DNA of 64,000 nucleotides from an uncultured Lachnospiraceae bacterium (GTDB lineage Bacteria > Bacillota > Clostridia > Lachnospirales > Lachnospiraceae), in assembly GCA_910587155.1 (NCBI GenBank), contig CAJULA010000009.1:1-64000 (forward strand). The letters run 5' to 3'. Position 1 is the first letter of the stretch. The number at the start of each line of letters is the position of its first letter. Position numbers and translations under genes: made by a program. Shown here one piece after another: positions 1 through 8,665 of the stretch. Under the pieces are notes generated by a model, which was given only the letters and a program-made list of their open reading frames with translations, did no database searches and was not told the DNA's origin.

Positions 1-54
1 CAGACTGTAAATCTGTTGCAAATTGCTTCGGTGGTTCGAATCCACCTCCATCCA
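1..54 (+). tRNA. tRNA-Tyr (GTA), 5' end cut by window edge
   Basis: The sequence begins inside the anticodon arm. The anticodon loop reads CTGTAAA, giving GTA. A long variable arm follows, as expected for a class II tRNA. The T arm pairs GGTGG (30-34) with CCACC (42-46) around TTCGAAT. The 3' acceptor strand is 47-53, with discriminator A at 54 and no encoded CCA. The D arm and 5' acceptor strand lie outside the window. Confidence 0.9.
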
Positions 55-82
55 TTTGATTCATCAAAATAATATTGTATAA

Positions 83-156
83 CGCGGGGTGGAGCAGTCT
101 GGAAGCTCGTCGGGCTCATAACCCGAAGGTCACAGGTTCAAATCCTGTCCCCGCTA
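83..156 (+). tRNA. initiator tRNA-fMet (CAT)
   Basis: The CAT anticodon sits on a stem with three consecutive G:C pairs (GGG/CCC), the mark of a bacterial initiator. Acceptor CGCGGGG (83-89) pairs with 149-154, and T8 and the D and T arms are in place. Position 1 is C and position 72 is T, so the end pair is a C-U mismatch instead of the usual C-A. This still leaves the unpaired end typical of initiators. CCA is not encoded. Confidence 0.95.
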
Positions 157-163
157 CTCAAAT

Positions 164-236
<73 letters not shown>

Positions 237-250
237 TTTTATTTATGTAT

Positions 251-323
251 GGGACACTAGCTCAGGTGGTAGAGCACTTGACTTTTAATCAAGTTGTCGG
301 GGGTTCGAGCCCCCCGTGTCTCA
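251..323 (+). tRNA. tRNA-Lys (TTT)
   Basis: Acceptor GGGACAC (251-257) pairs with GTGTCTC (316-322), including one G-U pair, with discriminator A323. The loop CTTTTAA gives anticodon TTT at 284-286. It is the last tRNA of the array and is followed by an intrinsic terminator. CCA is not encoded. Confidence 0.96.
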
Positions 324-336
324 GGAAACGGGGCAT

Positions 337-374
337 GCTCAAAATTTTGTTTATCAGAATTTTGAGCTTTTTTT
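337..374 (+). terminator. intrinsic terminator of the tRNA array
   Basis: GCTCAAAATT (337-346) pairs perfectly with AATTTTGAGC (358-367) and is followed by seven T residues. The stem is AT-rich but ten base pairs long and directly follows tRNA-Lys. Confidence 0.85.
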
Positions 375-416
375 ATTATGTTTATGGCAGGATGGCAGAG
401 GGGAGGAGATACAGAT

Positions 417-1184
417 ATGTCAGAGAGATTTTCGAGAACAGAAAGGCTCATAGGGGCGGCGAATATGGAGCGGCTGAGACGGGCGAGAGTAGCAGTGTTC
501 GGGATCGGTGGTGTCGGAGGATACACTGTGGAGGCATTGGCCCGGAGCGGCGTGGGTATGTTGGATTTGATTGACAGGGATCAGATTTGTCTCAGCAATA
601 TTAACAGGCAGATTATTGCAACCACGAAGTCCGTGGGACAATATAAAGTAGACGCGGCCAGGGAGCGAATCCTGGATATCAACCCGGAAGCACAGGTTTA
701 CACATATAAGATATTTTATTTGCCGGATACGGCATCGCTGTTTGATTTCCGGAATTATGATTATATTGTGGATGCCATTGATACGATAACGGGAAAGCTG
801 ACGCTGGCTGAGCAGGCATTGTCAGCCGGTGTGCCGATTATCAGTTCCATGGGGGCCGGCAATAAGATGGACCCTTCGGCGTTTCAGATTGCGGATATTT
901 CAAAAACAACGGTCTGTCCGCTGGCGAGAGTCATGCGGCGTGAGTTGAAAAAAAGAGGTATTTATCATTTAAAAGTGGTATATTCTACCGAAAAACCGGT
1001 ATCATTGTATGGAGAACCAGATATTGACAGCGAGTTGGGAGACAGTTCGGAAGAGGGGAGGACGAAGGGGAAAAACCAGATTCCGGGCAGCAATGCGTTT
1101 GTACCGTCGGTGGCGGGATTGCTCATGGCCGGAGAGGTGATCAGAGATTTACTGGCGCCTCATCATACGGGAAGGAACGGTTAG
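417..1184 (+). CDS. tcdA: tRNA threonylcarbamoyladenosine dehydratase TcdA
   Basis: This is a ThiF/MoeB/HesA-fold E1-like enzyme of 255 residues. The family uses ATP to cyclise t6A at position 37 of ANN-decoding tRNAs to ct6A. The glycine-rich nucleotide-binding motif GIGGVGG lies near residues 29-35, followed by an acidic segment (LIDRD) and the NINRQ motif near residue 61. The ATG at 417 was chosen because GGGGAGGAG stands about 10 nt upstream and the product then begins MSERFSRTE, as in known TcdA proteins. An in-frame ATG at 378 would add 13 unrelated residues. The gene stands alone between the tRNA array and a cell wall gene. Confidence 0.9.
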   Translation: MSERFSRTERLIGAANMERLRRARVAVFGIGGVGGYTVEALARSGVGMLDLIDRDQICLSNINRQIIATTKSVGQYKVDAARERILDINPEAQVYTYKIFYLPDTASLFDFRNYDYIVDAIDTITGKLTLAEQALSAGVPIISSMGAGNKMDPSAFQIADISKTTVCPLARVMRRELKKRGIYHLKVVYSTEKPVSLYGEPDIDSELGDSSEEGRTKGKNQIPGSNAFVPSVAGLLMAGEVIRDLLAPHHTGRNG

Positions 1185-1258
1185 TAAATGGGCTTTTGGC
1201 TGATTATGTAAAAAAATAAAGGAAGGAAGAAAAAAACATACATTTTTTTTTCTTTTTA

Positions 1259-1287
1259 TTGTTTTTATGAGGAAAAGCATATAAAAT
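1259..1287 (+). promoter_or_regulatory. possible promoter for the L,D-transpeptidase gene
   Basis: TTGTTT (1259-1264) and TAAAAT (1282-1287) are separated by 17 nt. They lie in an AT-rich intergenic stretch that also contains a run of T residues around 1242-1250. The match to a housekeeping sigma promoter is moderate only. Confidence 0.4.
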
Positions 1288-1328
1288 AGAAAAAAGAAAT
1301 ACATTTTAATTGGGTGATTTATTTGGAA

Positions 1329-3119
1329 ATGGATAAAAAGAAGAAAATCTGTTATATCGGCGGAATTGCTGTGATAAGTATATTATTCATGAGTTATCTG
1401 GCTGTTTCGCTGTTTTTTATGAGCCACTATTATCCGGGGACGATGATAGGGGAATTTTCCTGTGGAGGATTAACGGCAGACGATGCGAAAGCGCTGATTG
1501 AGGAGCGGGCCAGAGATTATCAACTGGTAATACAGGGAAGGGAAGAGACAGAGGCGACGCTGATGGCTTCTGAGATACAGCTCCAGTTCCAGTTGGATGA
1601 TACACTGCAGGGGATTGTGAATGGCCAGAATGGATTCGGATGGCTGTCAGGCGGGGGCAGGTATGACCTGCCTGTTACGGTAACCTATGAGGAGGAACTT
1701 CTGGATAAGAGACTTTCGGATATGCTGATTTTTCAGAAAAGTCATATGAGGGATCCCGTCAATGCCTATATTGGAGAATACGATGAGGAAACCGGCACAT
1801 ATCCGATCGTGAAAGAGGACAGAGGTACGCTTATCAACAGGCAGAAAGCGGAGTCGGCTATCGTGGAGGCCATTAAAAATATGGAGGAGACGATCGTTTT
1901 GGAGGATGCGGGCTGCTACAAAGAGCCGGAGATCAGCAGTGACAATGTTGAGCTGGTGCGTTTTGGCAGCAGGCTGAATCGTTTTGTTTCCAGTCGGATC
2001 GTATATGACTGGCACGGAATGGAGGAGATTGTAGATGGCAGCCTGATTCATCAATGGTTGGATATCGACAGAGAAAAGCAGGTAGTTTCCATTAACCCGG
2101 AGGCGGCGAGAGAATATATCAATTCCCTGTCAAAAAAGCATGATACTTTTGGAAAAGAGCGGCAGTTTAAGACAAGTGAGGGAAAGACGATAACGATAAA
2201 GACCGGCAGTTACGGATGGCGGGTTGACCGCAATAAGGAGACCGAGCGACTGCTCAAACTGATCCGCGCGGGCAGTCAGGTGAATCGGGAGCCGGAATAT
2301 CTCTACACAGCGGCGGCCAAAGGGGAAAATGACATCGGTGATTCTTATGTGGAGATTAATCTGACCGCCCAGCATTTGTATCTGTATGTAAAAGGTGAAT
2401 TGATTACGGAAAGTGATTTTGTCTCCGGAAGTGTGGCAAGGGGATTTGCCACACCGGACGGTGTTTACAGTCTGACCTATAAGACACGGAACGCTACTCT
2501 GCGGGGACAGGGCTATGCCTCTCCGGTGGATTTCTGGATGCCGTTTAACGGAAATATCGGGATGCACGATGCCAGCTGGCGGCGCCAGTTTGGCGGAACG
2601 ATCTATCTGCGGAACGGTTCTCATGGCTGTGTTAATCTTCCGAGGGAAGAAGCCGAAAAGATTTATGAGTATGTTGACAAGGGATTTCCGGTAGTTTGCT
2701 ACAAAGAGGAATCTTCAGGGAGCAGTATAAAGAAAAACAATCAGGGAAATACCAATACACAGACAGATCCGAATCAGGTTCCAGGGACAGGCAGCGATCC
2801 GACAGCGATACCAGGAGTGACACTCCCCGTTGATCCGGGGGTGGCGCCTGGCGTGGTGCCGGGAATTACAGATCCGGGGATGGTGCCTGGTGTGACTCCG
2901 GGAGCTGGTGTAGTGCCGGATCCTGGCACCGGAACGGGAGAGGCCCCTGGAAACGGGGAGGCAGTGCCGGGAACGGGCGTGCAGGCGCCGGGTACGGGTA
3001 CAGTACCGGCTCCGGATCAGGTCGTGACTCCACCGCCGGAGACAGTGCCGGGTACGGATCCGGGAGCGGCAACGGCGCCGGTGCCTGTACCGGAAGCGAC
3101 GCCGACACCAGCGCCGTGA
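1329..3119 (+). CDS. membrane-anchored L,D-transpeptidase (YkuD domain) with Pro/Gly-rich tail
   Basis: The protein likely forms 3-3 cross-links in peptidoglycan or anchors proteins to it. One N-terminal membrane segment (about residues 8-30) is followed by a PG-binding/VanW-associated type extracellular region. A YkuD catalytic domain comes next, with the signature SHGCVNLP. The catalytic Cys is about residue 434, and an upstream His lies in GNIGMHDASW. After residue about 470 comes a low-complexity tail rich in PGTG, PGV and PDP units, a typical wall-spanning spacer. The ATG at 1329 was preferred over GTG 1314 because GGGTGA lies 11 nt before it. Either start leaves the membrane segment intact. 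Confidence 0.88.
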   Translation: MDKKKKICYIGGIAVISILFMSYLAVSLFFMSHYYPGTMIGEFSCGGLTADDAKALIEERARDYQLVIQGREETEATLMASEIQLQFQLDDTLQGIVNGQNGFGWLSGGGRYDLPVTVTYEEELLDKRLSDMLIFQKSHMRDPVNAYIGEYDEETGTYPIVKEDRGTLINRQKAESAIVEAIKNMEETIVLEDAGCYKEPEISSDNVELVRFGSRLNRFVSSRIVYDWHGMEEIVDGSLIHQWLDIDREKQVVSINPEAAREYINSLSKKHDTFGKERQFKTSEGKTITIKTGSYGWRVDRNKETERLLKLIRAGSQVNREPEYLYTAAAKGENDIGDSYVEINLTAQHLYLYVKGELITESDFVSGSVARGFATPDGVYSLTYKTRNATLRGQGYASPVDFWMPFNGNIGMHDASWRRQFGGTIYLRNGSHGCVNLPREEAEKIYEYVDKGFPVVCYKEESSGSSIKKNNQGNTNTQTDPNQVPGTGSDPTAIPGVTLPVDPGVAPGVVPGITDPGMVPGVTPGAGVVPDPGTGTGEAPGNGEAVPGTGVQAPGTGTVPAPDQVVTPPPETVPGTDPGAATAPVPVPEATPTPAP

Positions 3120-3156
3120 TAAAGCGTGCCGAAACAAAAGTGGGAGAGAATAAAAG

Positions 3157-3639
3157 ATGAGTGGGATTGATGATATTGTTAAAAAAGATGGCATAGACAT
3201 TCTGCTTTCGGAACATCATAAGAATACAAAAAATGATATCCAGCATGGGAATATGTCAGTACGCCAGCATACCATCAATGTAGCGCGGTATAGTGTGTTG
3301 ATCAGCGAGAAGCTGGGGATCGACTGTGACCGGCGCGCACTGGTGCGGGGAGCGCTTTTACATGATTATTTTCTGTATGACTGGCATGAGAGGGATCATG
3401 CGAATCCGTTAAGGCTGCACGGTTTTCATCATCCGGGCATTGCACTGAAAAATGCGGAAAGCGAATTTGATCTTACGGATATTGAGAAGGATATTATCAA
3501 AAAGCATATGTGGCCGCTTACAGTAGTGCCGCCGACATGCAGGGAGGCATGGATTGTGTCGATGGCAGATAAATACTGTTCTCTGATGGAAACGGTCAGA
3601 CTGCACAGGAAGCATTACAGGAGGGCACAACACGGATAA
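3157..3639 (+). CDS. small HD-domain phosphohydrolase
   Basis: A 160-residue HD-superfamily protein. His38 (in RQHTI), the His69-Asp70 pair (LLHDYF) and a later Asp (SMADKY) give the metal-binding pattern of HD hydrolases. The substrate cannot be read from the sequence; relatives act on nucleotides or are uncharacterised. The ATG follows GGGAGAG at a workable distance. The stop codon lies 4 nt before the decarboxylase gene, so the two are probably translationally coupled. Confidence 0.8.
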   Translation: MSGIDDIVKKDGIDILLSEHHKNTKNDIQHGNMSVRQHTINVARYSVLISEKLGIDCDRRALVRGALLHDYFLYDWHERDHANPLRLHGFHHPGIALKNAESEFDLTDIEKDIIKKHMWPLTVVPPTCREAWIVSMADKYCSLMETVRLHRKHYRRAQHG

Positions 3640-3643
3640 AGGA

Positions 3644-5149
3644 TTGCATCTGTATGAGAGACTGATTCAAAATGCACATTCTGACAGGTATCCCTGTCAT
3701 ATGCCGGGACATAAACGGAATATGGCGGGATTTCCCATGGAAGCCTTTTACGAAATTGATATCACAGAGATAGACGGATTTGACAATCTCCACTGTCCAC
3801 AGGGGATTTTGCTGGATATCATGAAACGGGCGCAGCAGTTGTTTGGCGCAGAGAGTTATATGCTGGTGAACGGGAGTACAGCGGGGATTCTGAGCGCTGT
3901 TTCCGCGGTCGTCCGCCGTGGAGACAGAATCCTGATGGCAAGAAATTGTCATAAGTCGGCCTTTCACGGTGTTATGCAAAGTGGCGGCCATGCGGCGTAT
4001 CTGTATCCTGATTATCTGGAAGGATATGGACTGTGTGGTTCCGTTTCGCCGCGGGAGGTGGAACGGGGGCTGCGTGAATATCCGGAAACCAGGGCGGTTT
4101 TTCTCACTTCTCCCACCTATGACGGCATTGTATCCGATGTGGCGGCCATTGCGTCTCTGGTGCATGAAAAGGGGATTCCGCTCATTGTCGATGAAGCGCA
4201 TGGAGCGCATTTTGCGCTGGATCGGCGATTCCCCGACAGTGCGGTATCACTGGGAGCGGATATTGTGATTCACAGTATCCATAAAACGCTGCCGGCTCTG
4301 ACGCAGACGGCGCTTTTGCATGTGCAGGGGGAATTGGTGGATCGGAGGCGGCTGCGCCATTTTCTGTCAGTTTATCAGACGAGCAGTCCTTCTTATATTT
4401 TGATGGCCGGTATCGAGCAATGTCTCTCACTATTGGAAGAGCGCGGGGCCGCGCTGTGTGAACGGTTTTTCAGATGGAACGAAGCGTTTGAACGGCAGAT
4501 GGAAAAGCTTGTCAGTCTGCATATACTCTCCACAGAGATGGGGAATAATCAGAGCCGGGAAATATTTGCCCATGACACAGGGAAAAAGGTCATTTCCACT
4601 GCAGGTACGGCAATGACAGGAAAGCAATTGTATGATTTGCTGCTGCATCGCTACGGACTGCAGATGGAAATGGCGGGACAGGATTATGTAACGGCTATCA
4701 TGACAATTATGGACACCGAGGATGGTTTTATGCGCCTGGGAAAGGCGCTGACAGAGATTGACAGTCAACTGAAAGCCGGGACGCTCAGGGAAAAGGGAAA
4801 AAAATCTGCCGGCAGATACAGGCCGCGGACAGAAGGCGGCCGGGCGGCAGTCGGCAGCGGGAAGGCGGCGGACAGACCGGTGTGGATGAATGGTGGGAAA
4901 GCGGCATATGATATGCATGTGGCTATGGAGCATGAATGGGAAGAGATACCGGTCAGCGAAAGTCCGGGGAGGATCGCGGCCGGATTTATCCATATCTATC
5001 CGCCGGGGATTCCGCTGATCGTACCGGGGGAAGTATTTACGGAAGAGACGGCAGAGACACTGCTATCCTGTCAGGAGCAGGGGTTTATGACAGAAGGTAT
5101 GCAGGAAAATAATAAAGTATGTGTGATCGGAGAAGAGAAAGATGCGTAA
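3644..5149 (+). CDS. Orn/Lys/Arg decarboxylase family, PLP-dependent (SpeA/YaaO type)
   Basis: A fold-type I PLP enzyme that decarboxylates a basic amino acid to a polyamine precursor. The N-terminal YPCHMPGHKRN segment is diagnostic. The PLP-binding Lys214 sits in HSIHKTLPAL and the Asp183/His186 pair in VDEAHGAHF. At 501 residues it is the short Firmicutes form without the long N-terminal wing domain of enterobacterial enzymes. The TTG start at 3644 was chosen because the family N-terminus (LYERL) begins there and no in-frame ATG precedes it. Its SD is poorly placed (AGGAGG about 20 nt upstream), suggesting coupling to the HD gene. Arginine versus lysine specificity is not resolved. Confidence 0.88.
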   Translation: MHLYERLIQNAHSDRYPCHMPGHKRNMAGFPMEAFYEIDITEIDGFDNLHCPQGILLDIMKRAQQLFGAESYMLVNGSTAGILSAVSAVVRRGDRILMARNCHKSAFHGVMQSGGHAAYLYPDYLEGYGLCGSVSPREVERGLREYPETRAVFLTSPTYDGIVSDVAAIASLVHEKGIPLIVDEAHGAHFALDRRFPDSAVSLGADIVIHSIHKTLPALTQTALLHVQGELVDRRRLRHFLSVYQTSSPSYILMAGIEQCLSLLEERGAALCERFFRWNEAFERQMEKLVSLHILSTEMGNNQSREIFAHDTGKKVISTAGTAMTGKQLYDLLLHRYGLQMEMAGQDYVTAIMTIMDTEDGFMRLGKALTEIDSQLKAGTLREKGKKSAGRYRPRTEGGRAAVGSGKAADRPVWMNGGKAAYDMHVAMEHEWEEIPVSESPGRIAAGFIHIYPPGIPLIVPGEVFTEETAETLLSCQEQGFMTEGMQENNKVCVIGEEKDA

Positions 5150-6554
5150 AACAAAAATTGTATGTACAATAGGACCGGCAAGCGAAAGCGAAGAAAAGCT
5201 GCGGGGGCTGATGAAGGCCGGCATGAATGTGGCCAGATTCAATTTTTCCCATGGGACGCATGAAGAACATAAAGCCAAGTTTGGCCGGATTGTAAAGATA
5301 AGCGGTGAACTGGGCCTTTCTGTGGCCACATTGCTGGATACAAAGGGGCCGGAAATCAGGCTGCGTGATTTTGAAGGGGGCAGTGCACAGCTGAGCGCCG
5401 GACAGACATTTATTCTGACGACAGAGGAAATCATGGGAAATGAGCAGCGGGCTGCCATTTCATATAAAAACTTGAAAAACGATGTGACGCCTGGTGCACG
5501 GATACTGATTGATGACGGAAAGATTGAAATGGAAGTGGCCGCTGTTGAAGGCGAGGAGATACGGTGCACGGTGAAAAACGGCGGAACTGTTTCCAATCAT
5601 AAAGGGATCAATGTACCGGATGTGGAATTGTCCATGCCCTATATCAGTGAGGTGGACAGGGAGGATATTCTCTTTGGGATCCGGATGGGATTTGATTTTA
5701 TCGCGGCTTCCTTTGTCAGGACAGGAGCAGACATCCTTGCAGTAAAGAAGATTCTGGATGAAAACAAATCTCCCATGAAGATTATTGCCAAGATAGAAAG
5801 CATGCAGGGGATTCGCAATCTGGAAGAGATACTGGAAGTATCTGACGGTATCATGGTGGCACGGGGGGATATGGGGGTCGAGCTTCCGCCAGAGGAAGTG
5901 CCCGTGATCCAGAAAAAGATGATCAAGATGGCAGTGGCGGCGGGAAAGCATGTGATTACCGCCACACAGATGCTGGAATCCATGATACACAATCCACGCC
6001 CTACCAGAGCCGAGACCAATGATGTGGCCAATGCCATTTATGACGGCACAACGGCCATTATGCTGTCGGGGGAAAGCGCAGCCGGAAAATATCCTGTGGA
6101 AGCTGTGGAGACGATGGCCAGGATTGCCGAGCGTACGGAGCAGGATATCGATTATAATGGCAGGATGCTGCGGGATACTTCCAGAAACCTGGAAGATGTA
6201 ACGACGGCCATTTCTTATGCCACCTGTACGACGGCGATGCATCTGGGCGCCGAGGCGATTATTACCGTGACGATGTCCGGATTTACGGCCGGGATGATCT
6301 CCCGCTACAAGCCGGGAAGCAGGATCATCGGGTGCAGCGTTAATCCCCGGGTGTGCCGCCAGATGGCTCTTTTATGGGGCGTGACACCGATGCTGATGAC
6401 AAAGGAAGACAATACCGAGGATTTGTTTGAAGAAACGGTTATGCTTGCAAAAAGGCAGGGACTGATTCACGATAATAACCGGGTCGTGCTGACAGCGGGG
6501 ATTCCGCTGGGCGTTTCCGGCAGTACCAATATGATTCGGGTACTGGAAGTGTAA
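5142..6554 (+). CDS. pyk: pyruvate kinase
   Basis: The last step of glycolysis: phosphoenolpyruvate plus ADP to pyruvate plus ATP. The N-terminal TKIVCTIGPAS and NVARFNFSHG motifs, the lysine motif IIAKIES and the Mg-binding region MVARGDMGVELP are all present. At 470 residues it ends with the normal C domain and lacks the extra PEP-utiliser-like domain seen in Bacillus enzymes. It overlaps the decarboxylase gene by 8 nt. Its presence inside the yaa-type block is not the B. subtilis arrangement. Confidence 0.97.
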   Translation: MRKTKIVCTIGPASESEEKLRGLMKAGMNVARFNFSHGTHEEHKAKFGRIVKISGELGLSVATLLDTKGPEIRLRDFEGGSAQLSAGQTFILTTEEIMGNEQRAAISYKNLKNDVTPGARILIDDGKIEMEVAAVEGEEIRCTVKNGGTVSNHKGINVPDVELSMPYISEVDREDILFGIRMGFDFIAASFVRTGADILAVKKILDENKSPMKIIAKIESMQGIRNLEEILEVSDGIMVARGDMGVELPPEEVPVIQKKMIKMAVAAGKHVITATQMLESMIHNPRPTRAETNDVANAIYDGTTAIMLSGESAAGKYPVEAVETMARIAERTEQDIDYNGRMLRDTSRNLEDVTTAISYATCTTAMHLGAEAIITVTMSGFTAGMISRYKPGSRIIGCSVNPRVCRQMALLWGVTPMLMTKEDNTEDLFEETVMLAKRQGLIHDNNRVVLTAGIPLGVSGSTNMIRVLEV

Positions 6555-6563
6555 AGGAGCGGG

Positions 6564-7148
6564 ATGGGCAGGATTTTTTATATCATGGGGAAGAGTTCCA
6601 CCGGAAAAGACACCATCTATCAAAGGCTTCTGGAACACAACGACATGCACCTGCGTACTATTGTCATGTATACGACCCGTCCGGCCCGGGAAGGAGAGCA
6701 GGACGGGACGGAATATTTCTTTGTCGATGATAAGAGGATGCGTGAACTGGAAGCGCAGGATAAGATCATAGAGCGGCGTTCCTATCACACTGTTCACGGA
6801 ATATGGCATTATTTTACGGTCAGGGATGAGCAGATCAATCTGGAGAGGTATGATTATCTGGTCATCGGCACACTGGAATCTTATGCGGGTATGCGGCGAT
6901 ATTTTGGTGAGCGGCAGCTGGTTCCGATACTGATTGAACTGGATGACGGTGTGCGGCTGCAGCGGGCGCTGGATCGGGAAAAGCTGCAAAGCCCGCCGTG
7001 TTATGCCGAATTATGCCGGCGTTATCTGGCTGACGAAGAGGATTTTTCGGAGGAAAAGCTGGCAGAAGCCAATGTGCAGAAGCGGTTTTACAATGATGAT
7101 CTGGAACGGTGCCTTCTGGAAATCCGGGATTTTATCAGAGGCACCTGA
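6564..7148 (+). CDS. guanylate kinase-like P-loop protein
   Basis: A 194-residue guanylate-kinase-fold protein. The P-loop is unusual (GKSSTGKDT, residues 9-17), with an inserted Ser-Thr where GMP kinases normally have GPSGxGKxT. The nucleotide-binding region TTRPAREGEQDGTEYFFV near residue 37 matches the GMP kinase pattern. In B. subtilis the position between the YaaO-type decarboxylase and YaaR holds thymidylate kinase (tmk) and yaaQ. Here this gene takes that place. It may be a true GMP kinase or a divergent paralogue. Confidence 0.75.
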   Translation: MGRIFYIMGKSSTGKDTIYQRLLEHNDMHLRTIVMYTTRPAREGEQDGTEYFFVDDKRMRELEAQDKIIERRSYHTVHGIWHYFTVRDEQINLERYDYLVIGTLESYAGMRRYFGERQLVPILIELDDGVRLQRALDREKLQSPPCYAELCRRYLADEEDFSEEKLAEANVQKRFYNDDLERCLLEIRDFIRGT

Positions 7149-7180
7149 CGGATGTACATAGAGGACTGGAGGTAGTCTGT

Positions 7181-7621
7181 ATGGATATAAAAGTCAATCC
7201 CCTTACCACGCCGGCGCCGGTGCAGGCGGAGCAACAGGTACAGCAGGGTGACGGCAGTTTTAAATTCACACTTGCCAGCCATATCGAAGAAGCCGGCCTG
7301 CAGGAGAGACTGAATCTGATGATGCAGGAGATCACCATGCAGGGCAATAAGATTGCCAAACGGATGGATGTGCGGGACATGAAGCGCTACCGGAGCATGA
7401 TCAAGGAGTTCATGAATGAGATTGTCAGCCGTTCCCATTCCTTTACCAGAGAAAATTTTCTGGACAGGCGGGGGAGGCACAGAGTGTATGGCATTATCCG
7501 GCTGGTGGATGAGACGTTGGACGAACTGGCAAAGGAACTGGTAAAAGACGAAAAGGACCACATTGCGATTCTTGGGAAAATAGGGGAGATCAGAGGTCTG
7601 TTGCTGGATATTTTTACATAA
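7181..7621 (+). CDS. YaaR family protein (DUF327)
   Basis: A 146-residue protein of the YaaR/DUF327 family, found in Firmicutes next to holB; its biochemical function is unknown. The ATG at 7181 is preceded by GGAGGTAG with good spacing. Upstream in-frame ATG 7109 would overlap the previous gene and has no such site. The protein is rich in charged helices (SRSHSFTRENFLDRRGRHRVY) with no signal peptide or membrane segment. It lies 23 nt before holB in a clear operon. Confidence 0.85.
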   Translation: MDIKVNPLTTPAPVQAEQQVQQGDGSFKFTLASHIEEAGLQERLNLMMQEITMQGNKIAKRMDVRDMKRYRSMIKEFMNEIVSRSHSFTRENFLDRRGRHRVYGIIRLVDETLDELAKELVKDEKDHIAILGKIGEIRGLLLDIFT

Positions 7622-7644
7622 GAGCGGCGGGGAAAGGAAAACAC

Positions 7645-8634
7645 GTGGCAGGATTTACAGAGATCATCGGACAGGAGCAGTTAAAAGAACAATTACAAAA
7701 CGGGATCAGGATGGGGAAAGTATCCCATGCTTATATCATTAATGGGGAGAAGCATGCGGGCAAAGAATTTATAGCCGGTATATTTGCCATGGCGCTGCAG
7801 TGTGAAAAAGAGGAGGGGAAGCCCTGCCAGGAATGTCATTCCTGCAGACAGGCATTGTCTCATAACCATCCCGATATCATCCGGGTGACACATGAAAAGC
7901 CCAATACCATCGGTGTGGAGGATATCAGAAGACAGATCACGGGTGATATGGGAATACGGCCTTATACAGGACCCTATAAAATCTACATCATCGGTGAGGG
8001 GGAAAAGATGACCATACAGGCGCAGAACGCGCTGCTCAAGACACTGGAGGAGCCGCCGGCCTATGGCGTCATTCTTATTCTGACAGATAATGTCAATGCC
8101 ATGCTGCCTACCATACTGAGCCGCTGTGTCGTTTTGCATATGAAGCCGGTGGAAGATAAGCTGGTAAAACAATATCTGATGGAATCTATGGAAATCCCTG
8201 ATTATAAAGCCGATATTTGTGTCGCCTTTGCCAGGGGGAATATCGGCAAGGCCAAGCTGCTCGCGGCCAGTGAGGAATTTGACAACATCAGAGAAGATGC
8301 CATGATGCTCATGAAGTATATCGGAGAGATGGAGATGCATGAGATCATCGCGGCGGTTAAAAAGATCAATGAATACAAGCTGGAAATCAGCGATTATCTG
8401 GATATCATTGCCATCTGGTATCGGGATGTTCTGCTGTTTAAGGCAACAAATGATGTAAACCACTTGATTTTTAAAGATGAAATACAGTATATTAAAAAGG
8501 CAGCGGGAAAGAGTGATTATGCAGGCATAGAAAATATACTGAAAGGGTTGGAAAAGGCCAAGAGCCGTCTGGCCGCCAATGTGAATTTTGACCTGACCAT
8601 GGAGCTTTTACTGCTGACGATTCAGGAGAACTAG
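7645..8634 (+). CDS. holB: DNA polymerase III subunit delta'
   Basis: A clamp-loader subunit of the replicative polymerase, 329 residues. The N-terminal HAYIINGEKHAGKE segment is the degenerate Walker A region. A zinc module is formed by Cys residues in CEKEEGKPCQECHSC, and LLKTLEEPP and LSRC (sensor) motifs follow. The start is GTG at 7645 behind a GGGGAAAGG site. Neighbours (YaaR before, RicT after) match the conserved Firmicutes order. Confidence 0.92.
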   Translation: MAGFTEIIGQEQLKEQLQNGIRMGKVSHAYIINGEKHAGKEFIAGIFAMALQCEKEEGKPCQECHSCRQALSHNHPDIIRVTHEKPNTIGVEDIRRQITGDMGIRPYTGPYKIYIIGEGEKMTIQAQNALLKTLEEPPAYGVILILTDNVNAMLPTILSRCVVLHMKPVEDKLVKQYLMESMEIPDYKADICVAFARGNIGKAKLLAASEEFDNIREDAMMLMKYIGEMEMHEIIAAVKKINEYKLEISDYLDIIAIWYRDVLLFKATNDVNHLIFKDEIQYIKKAAGKSDYAGIENILKGLEKAKSRLAANVNFDLTMELLLLTIQEN

Positions 8635-8665
8635 GCCACCGGGCCTGGTGTGAGGTAGATAGATC

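Noticed and set aside
2715..3200. Arg/His-rich minus-strand frame
   Set aside because: It is the complement of the Pro/Gly-rich tail of the L,D-transpeptidase.
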